Below are positions 10,939 to 21,887 of a stretch of 64,000 bases of DNA, piece after piece (the first letter of the stretch is position 1; every line of letters starts with the position of its first letter). The DNA comes from Eurosta solidaginis (Eukaryota > Arthropoda > Insecta > Diptera > Tephritidae): positions 49,634,779 through 49,698,778 of the forward strand of contig NC_090319.1 of the NCBI RefSeq assembly GCF_040869045.1, given 5' to 3'. A model generated the notes under the pieces. It was not told where the DNA came from. It was given only the letters and a program-made list of their open reading frames with translations, and did not search any database. Made by a program: the position numbers and the translations under genes.

Positions 10939-11265
10939 CATAAGGTATCCAAAACATCCAGAAGAGGAACGCACTCCCCCTAGGGAAACGCGCGTCACTC
11001 TACCTCAACTTCGATCTGGATACTGTAACAGGTTTAACTCTTACCTATCCAGAATCAACTTTCCTGCTTGCAATGTATCCCCACATACACCAACCATCTC
11101 TTCAACTGTAATGTGGAACCAACGCCTCTAACACTCCTCTCACACTATGGTCCACCCCTGTTGAATCTGCAAGTTTTTTTGAACTCCCGTTAGAAGACAT
11201 TGATGACAATTTGTGATCGGTCGCACCTCTTGGATGGGGCGAAGCGCTGCTACATCAAAAACAGC
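10939..11265 (+). mobile_element. 5'-truncated Jockey-like LINE fragment
   Basis: Corresponds to the last roughly 330 bp of the LINE at 12183-16148 (RETRVTLPQLRSGYCNRFNSYLSR, shown here only as the region near 10985-11055) with an internal deletion of about 21 bp. It ends in a degenerate CAA tail. Confidence 0.85.
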
Positions 11266-11997
11266 AACATAAGCTACAGTCCGCTATGAGTTCGCAACTT
11301 GCAGATGTCGAGACCCTAGACAACTTTAAGTATTCTCCCAGAGGATAGGGTTATTTTGTATGCCTTCAGCCTTTGTGAGACTTTTAAAATAAGTATGGAT
11401 TTAATATTTCAGAAAGTGTTTGAAAAGTATTTTGTAGCTATTACAAATTTGGTTCATATCCTACTAAAGAACTATCAAAGCGGCATCACTATCCCAGACC
11501 TTCAGGGAATTGTTATCGTGACAAAACGAAATTCCCCCCACCCCCCCCCCCCCCCCCCTCTTATAAAAAATTGCGTTGTTACGATATGTCGGGTTTGGAA
11601 TCCATAAGTGTGACGTAACCTGACTAGCTCTTAGCTCAGCACTTTTCCCGATATCTAAATCAAATCTAACTTGTCTACCATTAGGCCTTTAAGGTTTCCT
11701 TGAAAACCTCAAAAAGTTTGAATGTATTCATAGTGTTATCAAAAGTTTGCTCTCAACGACCAAACTGAAAAATCCTATCAGATACCAGGAGCTATGTTAT
11801 AAAAAACCTCCGTCCTCTTGGCAAACAATAGAAGCATTCTAGGACAAGGCAACGAGCACAAAACGTGCTAAAGCGTTTTCTCATTTAACGCCAGAAGGCA
11901 GCGCCCAGTTAGAATACCCATGATGGATATGAGCTTACAGTCCTCTACTTTCAATGATAAGAGTAACTTTGTTAGTCTAAGGTTGTAAGACATGAAC
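11266..11997. other. unassigned spacer with a poly-C tract
   Basis: A C-rich homopolymer run lies at about 11536-11558. Nothing else was recognised before the Penelope-like element. Confidence 0.35.
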
Positions 11998-12007
11998 ATG
12001 ATCTTCG

Positions 12008-12179
12008 ACACTTAAAATGATTTTTCTTCAATTTCCTTTATTGACTACAAAATAAGTTTGTCAAATAAAAAACACACTGATACACTAACAACATATATTT
12101 TTTATTTGGCACAACAAATGCATTTCGGACAGACCTGCTGTCCATCATCAGCGACGCGCTACTAAAACAAAGGAGTCAA
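12008..12179 (+). repeat. PLE terminal repeat, left arm (inverted)
   Basis: Reverse complement of 18341-18512 with very few differences. Inverted terminal repeats of this kind (pLTRs) are characteristic of Penelope-like elements. The LINE target duplication AGTCAAGAA begins inside its inner end (12174). Confidence 0.85.
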
Positions 12180-12205
12180 GAACGCTTCCCAAGGCAGTCG
12201 GTTCT

Positions 12206-13106
12206 ATGTACCGGAGCGACTCGGGATTTTTCCCGACCAAGGACTGTCATTTCAGTGTGACCCCATTTAATTTGTTTCGTCCCTCCCACAAATTGTCATC
12301 CTCCCAGCAGCTCCTTGCAGCAGGACTGCTACATATTCTCTTACTCCGGGAAGGTATCGAACCCAATCCGGGTCCGTCTCCTGACCTCGGTCCTGAGAAA
12401 TGGTTTTGCTGCATTTGCCAGAAAAGAATATTTTTAGGACGGTCATACTCTGTTCAGTGTGTCTCGAGCAAGGGATGGTTGCATCGGACAGGTTGTTCTG
12501 GGCTTGATCCCAAAACCCGACGTCCACGTAACTTTTATATATATTTTGTGGCTCCTTGCTGCTCACGCCCAAGGGCGTCCCGTAGTCTACGCCTAAGCGT
12601 ATCCCCACTACCTTCCAGCAGCTTCGCTGCTCAGCAAGCCACAACAAGTACCCGCTGCTGCTCGCGCCCCACTGCGCCAACAACTCAAACAGCTGATACC
12701 ACTCATAACTACTACCTTCGTAGTAGAGCTGGTAGCAATGCTGAGCATCAGCCCCTGCCCCAGTCTTCTTCTCCCCCCCCTCTTTTCTGGCAGAAATCGT
12801 GCAGGTCAGGGAAACAGACTCTTAGTCCCTGCCTCCGTTTGCACCGTCTGCCAGCACAGAATATATAGGTTTGCGACATCCGCTCAATGCAGCTCCTGCC
12901 TTGGGTGGTGCCACTTTCCTAGATGTTCTGGTCTCCGCGACGGCAACCCCTCGACGGGTTTCATCGCGCCATGCTGCCAGGTCGCAAACCCAAATCATCC
13001 GGGTACCCAAATGCTTGCCCAAGGGCGCCCAGGCCCAAGGCCACAACAGCAATTGCGTCCTGGCCTTCCACAACCTAGGCGTAGTCACCCGTAACTTACC
13101 CCTAGA
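12206..13106 (+). pseudogene. LINE N-terminal region: 2A-like peptide and two PHD-like zinc fingers
   Basis: From the ATG at 12206 the frame carries, about residues 40-57, a hydrophobic run LLHILLLR followed by EGIEPNPGP, matching the 2A ribosome-skipping signature (consensus D-V/I-E-x-N-P-G-P) except that Asp is Gly. Then follows a Cys/His-rich finger (EKWFCCICQKRI ... GCSGLDP ... FVAPCC) and, in another frame from about 12830, a second similar finger (VCTVCQHRIYRFATSAQCSS, CHFPRCSGL, FIAPCC). In the first finger one expected Cys reads Ser (QCVSSKGW against QCSSCLGW). At least one frameshift separates the fingers. The fingers probably bind nucleic acid or protein; Gag-like RNA binding is the usual role of this region in LINEs (inference). 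Confidence 0.75.
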
Positions 13107-14100
13107 GTGGCGGCGTCACCCCTCATGCACTTCAGAATTCTGCAGTTCAACTGTAATGGACTAACTGGGAAGATTACGGAGATAGTCGATTTCATGAAGC
13201 GGAACAACATCCGCATTGCTGCGATTCAAGAGACTAAACTCACAGCAAGATCTGCATTGCAGACCTGCTCTGGTTATAATGTCCACAGGAAAGACCGCGA
13301 GAGCGGAAATGGAGGCGGCCTCGCGTTTATTATACACCACTCTGTGCAATATTATATATTTGATCCTGGCATCGACCGCAGGGACAATGTCTTAGAACGT
13401 CAAGGCCTATCTGTCCGGTCAGGCGATGCAAATCTAGAAATCATCAACATCTACATCCCTCCTGTCACCTGTTGCCCCAGTGGATACCGCCCTAATATCG
13501 AGGCATTATCTTAGGCGATTTCAATGCCCATCACGACCTATGGCATTCAAACTTGCGGGCGGACAGTAGGGGTGAGATGTTGGCGGATCAAATAGACGAA
13601 ACGACATTCTGCACAATAAACGGAGACGCCCCCACACGTATGGTAGGAAGCTGTCATAGCTCGCCAGATATCTCAATCGTGAGCGCAGAACTCGTAACCT
13701 GCCCATACTTATTTCGTTCGAGCGTACCGCCAACTTCATCGTCACCGAAAAACGCACTTTCATAAACTTCAAAAAAGGAAAGTGGGAAGAATATAAATCT
13801 GCAACAGACAGCAGCTTTGCTGCCCTCCCTATCCCGACTGATGCCCGCCAAGGGGAGCGTGCCTTCCGTAAGGTCATTGAATCCGCCTCGGCACATTTCA
13901 TTCCCGCCGGGAGAATTCCCGAAATCCGGCCCCACTTCCCGGCGGAGGCCGCGAGCTTAGCGAGGGAACGCGACCTTATAAGACAGCTTGATCCAGGCGA
14001 TCCCCAAATAAGGGATATAAACCAACGCATCAGATTGCTTGTGGACGAAGACAAGCGGGCGAAATGGGAAGAGCACCTAAGAGGTTGTAACCTCTACCGG
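13107..14100 (+). pseudogene. LINE APE-type endonuclease and linker, frameshifted
   Basis: Begins MHFRILQFNCNGL, typical of the endonuclease start (RILQFNxNGL), then AAIQETKL with the catalytic Glu region and NGGGLAFIIH. A frame change at about 13510 separates it from GDFNAHHDLWHS, the metal-binding DFN motif, and a second separates RTFINFKKGKWEEYK (about 13755-13800). The linker shows the Jockey-type FKKGKW motif. The enzyme would nick the target strand to prime reverse transcription. Confidence 0.85.
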
Positions 14101-14185
14101 TGTAGGTAAACTTTGGTCCACCGTAAAGTCCCTATCGAATCCGACTAAGCACAAAGATAAAGTTTCCATCGCCTTTGGCGATAAG

Positions 14186-16091
14186 GTGCTGTCGGATGCG
14201 AAAAAATGTGCAAGCGCTTTCTGCCGACAATATATAATGCATCCTACGGTCGACAAAGATAGACGGAGAGCCAATAGACACGCACATAAACACAAACTCA
14301 GCGCGTCACCAATTACCATCACCGCTAGAGAGGTTGAGGACGCCATTGGTCGCGCTAAACCATCCAAAACAGTGGGCCCAGACGGCATAGCCATGCCGAT
14401 GCTTAAAAACCTAGGGAAAGAGGGTTTCAAATATTTAGCGCATGTCTTCAACCTGTCTCTTTCCACCTTTGTCATACCCGAGAAATGGAAAATGGCCTAG
14501 GTGGTCCCGCTACTAAAGCCTGGGAAACCAGCTAACGTAGGTGAGTCATATCGTCCGATATCTCTCCTATCGCCAGTGGCAAAGACGCTTGAAGCCATTT
14601 TGCTCCCTTATTTCCAAGCACATTTGCAGCTAGCCCCTCATCAGCATGGCTTCAGAAAACTCCATAGCACTACCTCCGCGCTAGATGTCATTAGCACCCA
14701 GATAAATTGCGGTTTGAATCAATATCCCCACCATAGAACAGTACTCGTAGCGTTAGACCTATCAAAAGCTTTTGATACGGTCAACCATGGCTCGTTACTG
14801 CAAGACCTGGAAGGGTCTACCCTTCCCCCATGTCTTAAAATGTGGACCGCAAATTATCTGGGTGGTCGGCAGGCATCGGTGCAATTCAGAAACGAAACAT
14901 CAAAACAAAGGAGAATTAAACAAGGGGTGCCACAGGGTGGTGTCCTATCACCGCTTTTGTTTAATTTCTACATATCTAAGCTACCTTCACCACCGGAAAG
15001 AGTCACAATCGTTTCCTACGCCGATGACTGCACAATAATGGCCACAGGCCCAGGCCCAGAGATCGATGAGCTATGCAATAAAATAAACGGCTATCTCCCT
15101 GATCTCTCCAGTTTTTTCGCCTCGCGAAACCTGGCATTGTCACCGACTAAATTTTCCGCGACCTTATTTACAACATGGACGCCCCAACACTACGCTACCG
15201 ACTGTCCTACACCCCAAAATCTTGGGTGTGACGTTTGATCAGGATCTACATTTTGGTGCGCACGCAACCGCAATTGTTCCAAGAATTCAGAGCCGTAATA
15301 AAATCCTCAAATCCCTTGCTGGCAGTACCTGGGGAAAAGATAAAGAAACGCTCTTGACCACATACAAAGCAATTAGCCAGCCGATTACGTGCTACGCGTC
15401 ACCCATATGGTCGCCAAGCCTAAAAACCACCCACTGGAAGAAACTACAGGCCTGCCAAAATACTGCTCTCAGAATCGCCACGGGCTGTCTTCTTATGTCC
15501 CCAGAACACCATCTGCATAATGAGGCGAGAATACTCCCCATCAGGGAGAGAAATGAGATGCTGACCAAACAGTTTCTGTTGAATACCCAGAAACCTGGGC
15601 ATCCAAACAGACATCTGATTGATGAGCCAACACCGCCTAGGGGCTTAAGGAGTCATCTCCGTAAGCATTTTGAGGAAATACGGCACCTGAGAACCCAGCC
15701 GTATGAAGCGAAAAAACACAAGCAGGTCCTTGGTGAACTCCATAGACAGGCGTCGGACCTTTATGTCGGGAATTGCCCGGTGAATCCAGTACTTGAAGAA
15801 AAATATCCAGTACTCGCAGAAGAAGAACGCATACTCCGCAGGGAAACGCGTGTCACTCTTGCTCAACTTCGTTCTGGATACTGTAACAGGTTAAACTCTT
15901 ACCTATCCAGAATCAACCCCGACATACAAAATGTATGCCCCGCTTGCAATGTGTCCCCACATGACACCAACCATCTCTTTAATTGTAATGTGGAACCAAC
16001 GCCTCTAACACCCCTTTCCTTATGGTACACCCCTGTTGAAACGGCAAGTTTCCTTGGACTCCCGTTAGAGGATATTGATGACAATTTGTGA
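14186..16091 (+). pseudogene. LINE reverse transcriptase and C-terminal domain, one stop and one frameshift
   Basis: Contains AKPSKTVGPDGIAMPMLK, then an in-frame TAG at 14498-14500. The same frame continues with SYRPISLLSPVAKTLE, LVALDLSKAFDTVNHGSLL (motif A), GVPQGGVLSPLLFNFYIS (motif B) and VSYADDCTIM (motif C, catalytic Asp pair intact). Near 15222-15238 the frame changes and continues with GVTFDQDLHFG and the thumb and C-terminal part, ending at 16091 shortly after CNVSPHDTNHLFNC, a CCHC-like C-terminal motif. The motif set places it in the Jockey superfamily. Confidence 0.92.
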
Positions 16092-16266
16092 TCGGTCGCG
16101 GCTATTAGGTGGGGCGAGCATTGCTACAACAACAACAACAACAACAACAGTCAAGAATATAAACAAAATAGAAAATATTAGCAATATTATGGCAATTACA
16201 AAACAACGTACATACATATGTATGTAATAAATTTAAGAAAAAAGAGGGGAATTTATGTTCCCGTTG

Positions 16267-18329
16267 TCAGCATTCATGGCAATCTTGGTTTTTGTGATGT
16301 AGAGAGATTCGTAAGCGTCTAACTTTCTGTTGTTGTGCACCGCATTGTTTACTATAGTGCACCGCTTTTATTAAATGAAGACTCTCTTCTACAGTGCCGA
16401 TGCTGTGCTTTGTTGAGCTGTCGTCATTTGTGTGAATGTGCGCTGCTACTGCGGACCGATGAATTTGTTTATTGTTGGCGTGCTTTTCGTGTTCTTTGAA
16501 ACGAACAGAGATTTGCCTTCTAGTTTGTCCAACATATTTTGCATCGCAACCCAGGCAGCTAATTTGGTAAATGCCGCTACGCTCAAGCATTGGGACAGTA
16601 TCTTTTGTGGAGCCCAAAATGTTTTTCAATTTGTTGTTGTTTGTGTATACGATTTTCATTTCATTCTTTTCAAATATGTTCGTTAAATTATTGGTGATAG
16701 CAGGAAAATACATAACTAAATGGTATGCGTGCTAATTTGTTTGTTTTAATTTCTTTATTTTGAGCGAAGAGAGTAGTTAAATTGTTTTTGTAGTGTAAGT
16801 TGGAATGTTTTTTTATTAGTTTATCGATGAGTTTCTTGTCAAAGCCATTGGTAGTTGCGAGATCAATAATTTTTGTATACTCGTTTTTATAATTAGTTAC
16901 GGAGAGTGGTAAATTCACAAGGCGATAAACCAATGAATGAAATGCAGCTATTTTGGTTTGATAGGGGCAGAAAGAATCACGTGTGATTAAACGGTCAGTT
17001 GAGGTGGGTTTTCGATATACCGCATAGTCAATTTTATTGTTTACTCTTGTGCATTTCAAGTCTAAGAAATTTATGGAGTTTTGTTCATCTTCCACTTCAA
17101 CTGTGAATTTTATGCTGTCGTATTTGTTGTTTATTGTGTCTAATGTGTGTTGCAGTTCTTGTTTTTTAATTATGCAAAACACATCGTCGACGTATCTGAT
17201 CCAAATTCGAGGTAAGACACCTTCTGTTTTAAATCGTTTTCGAATTTGGTCATGAATGCTTCTGCAATTAGTGGTGACAGTGGGTTTCCCATGCTGGTAC
17301 CGAAGTCATTAGAATAAAACTTATCTCTGAAGGCAAAATAATTGTGGGACATACAAATCTGGGATGCTTCAATTAAAACTTTTATTTCATCCGGGTTGGC
17401 CTGTTTGTTTTCCAGGTGTTTTCGAAGAGACTCTATAGCAATATCAACTGGGATGCTCGGAAACAATGCTGTTACGTCGAAGGATGCAAAAATTTCACCT
17501 TCATGGATTTCTATATCTGTGGTTCTGTTAACAAATTCGAAGGTGTTTTTTATGCTGGCACCCTCAAAATTTCCATATTTGCTCAACTCATTTACCAACC
17601 ATTTTGCGACGCGAACCAACGGTGATGATGTATTGGAGACGATTTTCCGCATCTTTTCTCCTTCCTTATGGACCTTTGGCAAACCGTACATTTTGGGTAC
17701 ACTAGGATTTGGCACCAAAAAGGTGTATTTATTGGTCTTAAAAACTTCGCAAATTTGTTTGATGATTATTTTGGCGTCATTAACCATACGATTAAGCGGG
17801 GATCGTTTTAAAAGTTGTAAACCATCTTCTTCGATAGAGAGATGCATTCGGCGGTCGTAGTCTTTTTTGTCCATAATAACGACTCTATTACCTTTATCGG
17901 ACTTCATATAGTAGACGTCCTTCTCTTTTAAGTGTTTAATCGTTTTGATTACTTCTGGTATCTGACGTTTTTTAAGTTTGAGTTTAGCATTTGTTATTGC
18001 TTTCATTGCTGTTTCACGAATTGTCTTTGTGTACTTAATGGTTTGAACTGAATGGCGGATTCAATATCTACGATGGAATCTTCTACATTCCTGGACATTG
18101 TGTGGGGGGTAAAATTTAGATCTCTATTTAATAGATCTAGTTCTTCATCGTTGAGCATGGCGGTAGATAGGTTCATTACGAGGTTTTTTACTGGGCGAAT
18201 TTCAGGGCGGGCTTTTGGGTGTTGACTAAGTTGTTCCTCGATGAGTCTTTTTAATTTGCCATTTTGTATATTGCGCTTTTTCTTGAAGCTGTTATGGCAT
18301 TGTTCGAAGAATTTTTGTTGGTTTTCCAT
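16267..18329 (-). pseudogene. PLE reverse transcriptase / GIY-YIG endonuclease, frameshifted
   Basis: Four consecutive minus-strand frames together cover one PLE polyprotein. 18329-18003: the N-terminal region. 18006-17170: RT fingers and palm, with SDKGNRVVIMDKKDY, the PKMYGLPKVHK motif, FASFDVTALFPSIP (motif A) and TSMGNPLSPLIAEAFM (motif B). 17182-16688: begins just after the catalytic YVDD, whose codons are readable at about 17195-17210 across the frame change, and includes INFLDLKC. 16713-16267: GIY-YIG nuclease with GIYQISCLGCDAKYVGQT and the conserved Arg in RFKEH. Three frame changes make this copy non-functional, but all catalytic motifs are still legible. The enzyme would nick target DNA and copy element RNA by target-primed reverse transcription (family knowledge). 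Confidence 0.9.
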
Positions 18330-18340
18330 GAAAATTGCAA

Positions 18341-18512
18341 TTGACTCCTTTGTTTTAGTAGCGCGTCGCTGATGATGGACAGCAGGTCTGTCCGAAATGC
18401 ATTTGTTGTGCCAAATAAAAAATATATGTTGTTAGTGTATAGGTGTGTTTTTTATTTGACAAACTTATTTTGTAGTCAATAAAGGAAATTGAAGAAAAAT
18501 CATTTTAAGTGT
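18341..18512 (-). repeat. PLE terminal repeat, right arm
   Basis: Lies directly upstream of the PLE reading frame on the minus strand; the first ATG of the frame is at 18329. It mirrors the left arm. It probably holds the promoter and 5' UTR (inference from family structure). Confidence 0.85.
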
Positions 18513-18572
18513 TGGCAGACTACAAACCTTAGGTTCGGCTATTTTAATAAATAAATAGTTCTCACACAGTTT

Positions 18573-18765
18573 ATGATCTTCGACACTTTGCAGTCTAGTT
18601 CCGCGCTTGGTTACATGCCTTTCCTGGCTGGTCGATCATGTGCAATACTCGCCTAATCTGATTGGGACGTCTACGGTACATATTTCGAGAGATTCACCCT
18701 TTTTAGCTAGAACCTGAAATGCCATTAAAATCCTATATCTAATATTTGGTGGTCACCGTGGTGTG
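18573..18765. other. PLE right flank
   Basis: Starts with the right copy of the direct repeat that flanks the PLE. No gene is recognised. Confidence 0.4.
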
Positions 18766-19020
18766 GTGGTAGCGTGCTCCGCCTACAACGGCGAAGATCC
18801 TGGGTTCGATTCCCGGCCAACGCAACATCAAATATTTAAAAACAAGTTTCTTCAATTAGAAAAAAGTGCTTACAAGCGGGGTCGCCACTCATCTGCCTTG
18901 CAGATGCTGTTCGGGTTCGGTCCCGTACCGCCAATTTGAAGAAAAAGTTAAAGCAGCACGATGCAAATTGGAAGAGAAGCCTAAAATCTTTTCGGAGGTT
19001 ATGTATTGTGGCTGTGTGAA
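18766..19020 (+). mobile_element. tRNA-related SINE (SINE-A)
   Basis: The head resembles a tRNA-Gly: A-box region GTGGTGGTAGCGTGCTCCGC, then CTACAACGGCGAAGATCC and the B-box GGGTTCGATTCCCGGCC. A body follows with GATGCAAATTGGAAGAGAAG and CTTTTCGGAGGTTATG, shared with copies at 48096-48418 (minus) and 39956-40110 (head missing). Pol III transcription from the internal boxes is expected. The body and tail show this is a SINE and not a tRNA gene. Confidence 0.85.
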
Positions 19021-19507
19021 TGTTGACATCACTAGGCTGTTAGTAAATAATCACGCAACAACAAAAACATTATAGCGAGCCACACTGCTGTACATGAACA
19101 CATGAATCATCATTTACACATATACATACAAGGCAACGAAGAGATACTCACAAACACATGTAATCATCAGTTGAAATTGTTACTCACACATACACACGCA
19201 TATATGTCGCTCAATTACCAAGCAGGAGATACAGCAATTCTAGAACGCGAAACGTCTAGACTTTAGTAGAAATATGCGAATGAAGCAGCGGAGAGTATAA
19301 AAGCAGCGCAAGCTGAGTAGACAGTAATCAGTTTGATTTAAACACGCTATTAGTTATGAAGTGAAGTATAATTGTGAAGTACTCCCAAAGTAATCTAAAT
19401 GAACACTAGTTTGCAATACTGAACATTGGAATGATTTATTCAACAGTTTAGCGATTCGAACGTTAGCAGAAGGTTTCAAATAAGCGGAATTTCCCTAAAT
19501 TCGTTAC
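19021..19507 (+). repeat. diverged LTR of the retrotransposon family
   Basis: The right half matches the family LTRs (GTATAAAAGCAGCGC, TTATTCAACAGTTTAGCGAT, TCGAACGTTAGCAGAAGG) and ends TTCGTTAC at 19507. The left limit is uncertain: TGTTGAC at 19021 is the best candidate. No internal region adjoins it. Confidence 0.65.
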
Positions 19508-19528
19508 AGAATTTTTTTTTTAATATAC

Positions 19529-20060
19529 TGTGACGAGTATGAGTTACACTAAGTGATACTCACATCCCTAGTCTAAGTAGCTAAGTAGCTAAATGAAGTC
19601 ACAACAACAATAAAGCAGACAGTCACTTGTATCTACATAAACGAATCAATCATTATGTCTACACATATGTACGTATACGCAGCTGAGAAGCAACGCACAA
19701 CCACATTCATATACCTGAGATACTCCCGAAAGTATGCAATGAAGCTATAAAATCGTGCATCTGTAGTTGCAGCTGAGAAATTTGATAGCTGATGGCCAAC
19801 TAGTAGATTCTGGAAATGGGAGCGCCTAGAAGATGCGAACGAGGAAATCAGAGAGTATAAAAGGCGACACCAATAGAGGCGCTAGAGTCAGTTTCAATTA
19901 AGCACGCTATCTGTCGGGCAATAGTAGAGTTATTTATTGTGAAGTACTTTAATAAAGGACATTTTGCATTATTAAATATTGGAGTTATTTATTCAACAGT
20001 TTAGTGATTCGAACTTAGCAGAAGGTTGCAAATAAGAGGATTTGCAAGTAAGCTCGTTAC
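19529..20060 (+). repeat. solo LTR of the retrotransposon family
   Basis: Starts TGTGACGAGTATGAG and ends GCTCGTTAC. Flanks are TATAC and AATAC, a target duplication with one mismatch. TATA box AGTATAAAAGG at about 19854. No internal region. Confidence 0.8.
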
Positions 20061-20756
20061 AATACAAAAAAAAAATTCTCACCCAGCATACATATCCGTT
20101 TTTATCCGACTATCACCTACCTTTTCTCTCTTACAATAAAAACACCAATATTGTTTTTTGTTTACTTTTTACAAATATTCTGGTTTTTAAAACTTTATTC
20201 ATCATTCTCACACTTCCATATTTTTGGGTTTTTTTTCATATTGTTGTTATGCTATTCGCAAATTGTATATTAACACTAAAAATACTTACTGTATAAACAT
20301 ATTTGCATAATTCACCACCACATTTCATTAAATCGTTTTTTATTAAATATATAATTTTTTTACTCAATTTAATTTAAGTTTTTTCTGCTGTTACGGTTTA
20401 ATTTAATTATATTATTTCATGCATACAATTTGCACAAAAATACACATTTCCATCACGAAATATTACTCTGTATAGGCAAAAGACGATATTTTAAATGATA
20501 GCAAATTATGAGCTTCAAGAATGCCATTCACGTACATATTTTTAACGTAATAAAGTGTGTAGTGTGCATTCATTACCTATATATTTTTTTATTTATTAAT
20601 TTTTTTAATTTTTCATCACACACAGTTTCGTCATATTCAAACTTTACACTGTCATACATACATATTTTTTTTTTGTTAAGCTTATAATCTAAAATTGCTA
20701 AATTTATAAATTTTTTTCTCACTTTTCTATAAACAATTTTTCACCGTGTATGCGCA
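20061..20756. other. very AT-rich spacer
   Basis: Long T runs and low complexity; no gene or RNA recognised. Confidence 0.4.
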
Positions 20757-21248
20757 CTAGGGTGCTTCTTAAAAGAAACAAATTTATGTTTCTTTTGAAC
20801 AGATTTTTCGTTTCTGTGCGAAATAAATATGTACTTTATTAATTATTAATTGATAATAAGCTGTTTTATAGCGAATTTTTGGAATCTTTATATAAAAAAA
20901 TTGTATTAAGACAGCTTGGGTTGCAAGATTTAGGTTCCCAAATCAGGCACACCAAAGCGACTAAGTGATGCTAGAATAAGGTCAACTGTCATCGAAAAGT
21001 TACTGGGATACTTAACTTTTTAGCAACGCAAGCAAAATTTTGAAGGTCGTGAAGACAAAAGCAATCCCTGTATTGAAAAATTCGGTGTGAGTCAATCTTG
21101 GATGTCTCAACAAGGCATAATCCCACACACTCTGTGAAAGTTGTCCAAGAATGGTATTGCATCATGTACCGCAGCGGGGGTTGCTATAACAATCGAAGGT
21201 TTGCCCAAGTCTTTCATATAGACAAGTTTAAGAACTAAAAATTCTAAC

Positions 21249-21660
21249 CCAGCGAGTTAGGGGATCAGAATATACCCGCGGTAGGTATGCTTGTCGTAAG
21301 AAGCGACTAAAATACCAGATTCAAGGGGCTGAGTAGCGCGACCCTTAAGGTTACCAGCGCAATATATAGCTTCTCCAAACCCAATTGTCAACCTCACCTA
21401 TCCGCGACGAATCCTCTTTCACTAACAGACGAGGCTCTGGCGACACCAAGCTCCTTATGGAACTTGAGGGTGGGGAGGGAGGGACGGCCTGAAGGTTTAA
21501 TGTGGCCATATAAATCGTTCCCGAGATGGTCGGGCTAGCCTCTTAATGGTGCTGTGTTACCGGAGCGTACCGTATCTGTATCCGGCAAAGGACCATCAAC
21601 ATCGATAACACTCCTCAAAACCTTCGGGGAGCAACCTTATCGCTACAACAACAACAACAA
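21249..21660 (+). mobile_element. SINE-B, near-complete copy
   Basis: Runs from AACCCAGCGAGTTAGGGG (5' end) to CTTATCGCTACAACAACAAC (3' tail). AACTAAAAA appears before the element (about 21234) and after the tail, consistent with a target duplication. This is the plus-strand reference for the family. I see no convincing Pol III boxes. Confidence 0.88.
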
Positions 21661-21738
21661 CAACTAAAAAGTCTGTTCATTATAAACTATACATAAATGG
21701 AAAGTTGAATACTTTGCGCCCCTTTTATGGCCAAACTA

Positions 21739-21887
21739 TAATTCTAATGCCCGGTTTTTCAGTGCGAGTTTAAACTACAGTTAAAGTTGCCATGAACAGA
21801 AAAATTTTATGTTATCCAACAAAGTGGCAAGGTTAAACTCTAGTCAACTTAAGCTATAGTTTAAACTTGCACTGAAAAACGGGGCAT
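21739..21887. mobile_element. small MITE, about 150 bp
   Basis: Inverted ends: ATGCCCGGTTTTTCAGTGCG on the left and TTGCACTGAAAAACGGGGCA on the right. The inverted similarity extends inward over the GTTTAAACTA region. Non-coding. Confidence 0.75.

Larger units (their letters stand above)
12183..16148 (+). mobile_element. full-length Jockey-like LINE, 3966 bp
   Basis: Inserted in the PLE with a perfect 9-bp target duplication AGTCAAGAA (12174-12182 and 16149-16157). It starts CGCTTCCCAAGGCAG, the same 5' terminus as the short derivative at 62838-62938, which supports this as the true 5' end. It ends TTGCTACAACAACAAC in a (CAA)n tail. Order: zinc-finger N-terminal part, APE-type endonuclease, reverse transcriptase, C-terminal zinc region. 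Truncated copies occur at 1989, 10939, 24875 and 58701. Frames are broken by several frameshifts and one stop, so it is inactive. Confidence 0.92.
12008..18572 (-). mobile_element. Penelope-like element (PLE), minus strand, split by a LINE
   Basis: The ends carry 172-bp inverted repeats (12008-12179 and 18341-18512) containing CATTTCGGACAGACCTGCTG and CATCATCAGCGACGCGCTAC. Between them the minus strand encodes a PLE-type reverse transcriptase followed by a GIY-YIG endonuclease, the defining PLE architecture. The 16-bp direct repeat ATGATCTTCGACACTT at 11998-12013 and 18573-18588 flanks the whole, so a 5' extension of about 60 bp beyond the right inverted repeat belongs to the element. A complete LINE occupies 12183-16148. 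Without it the PLE is about 2.6 kb. Confidence 0.9.

Noticed and set aside
13521..14054. 177-codon minus-strand frame
   Set aside because: Antisense of the LINE endonuclease-RT linker.
17342..17860. 172-codon plus-strand frame
   Set aside because: Antisense of the Penelope-like RT.
18772..18850. Possible tRNA gene
   Set aside because: The A and B boxes are good, but the sequence runs into a SINE body shared with two other copies and the tRNA fold is imperfect.
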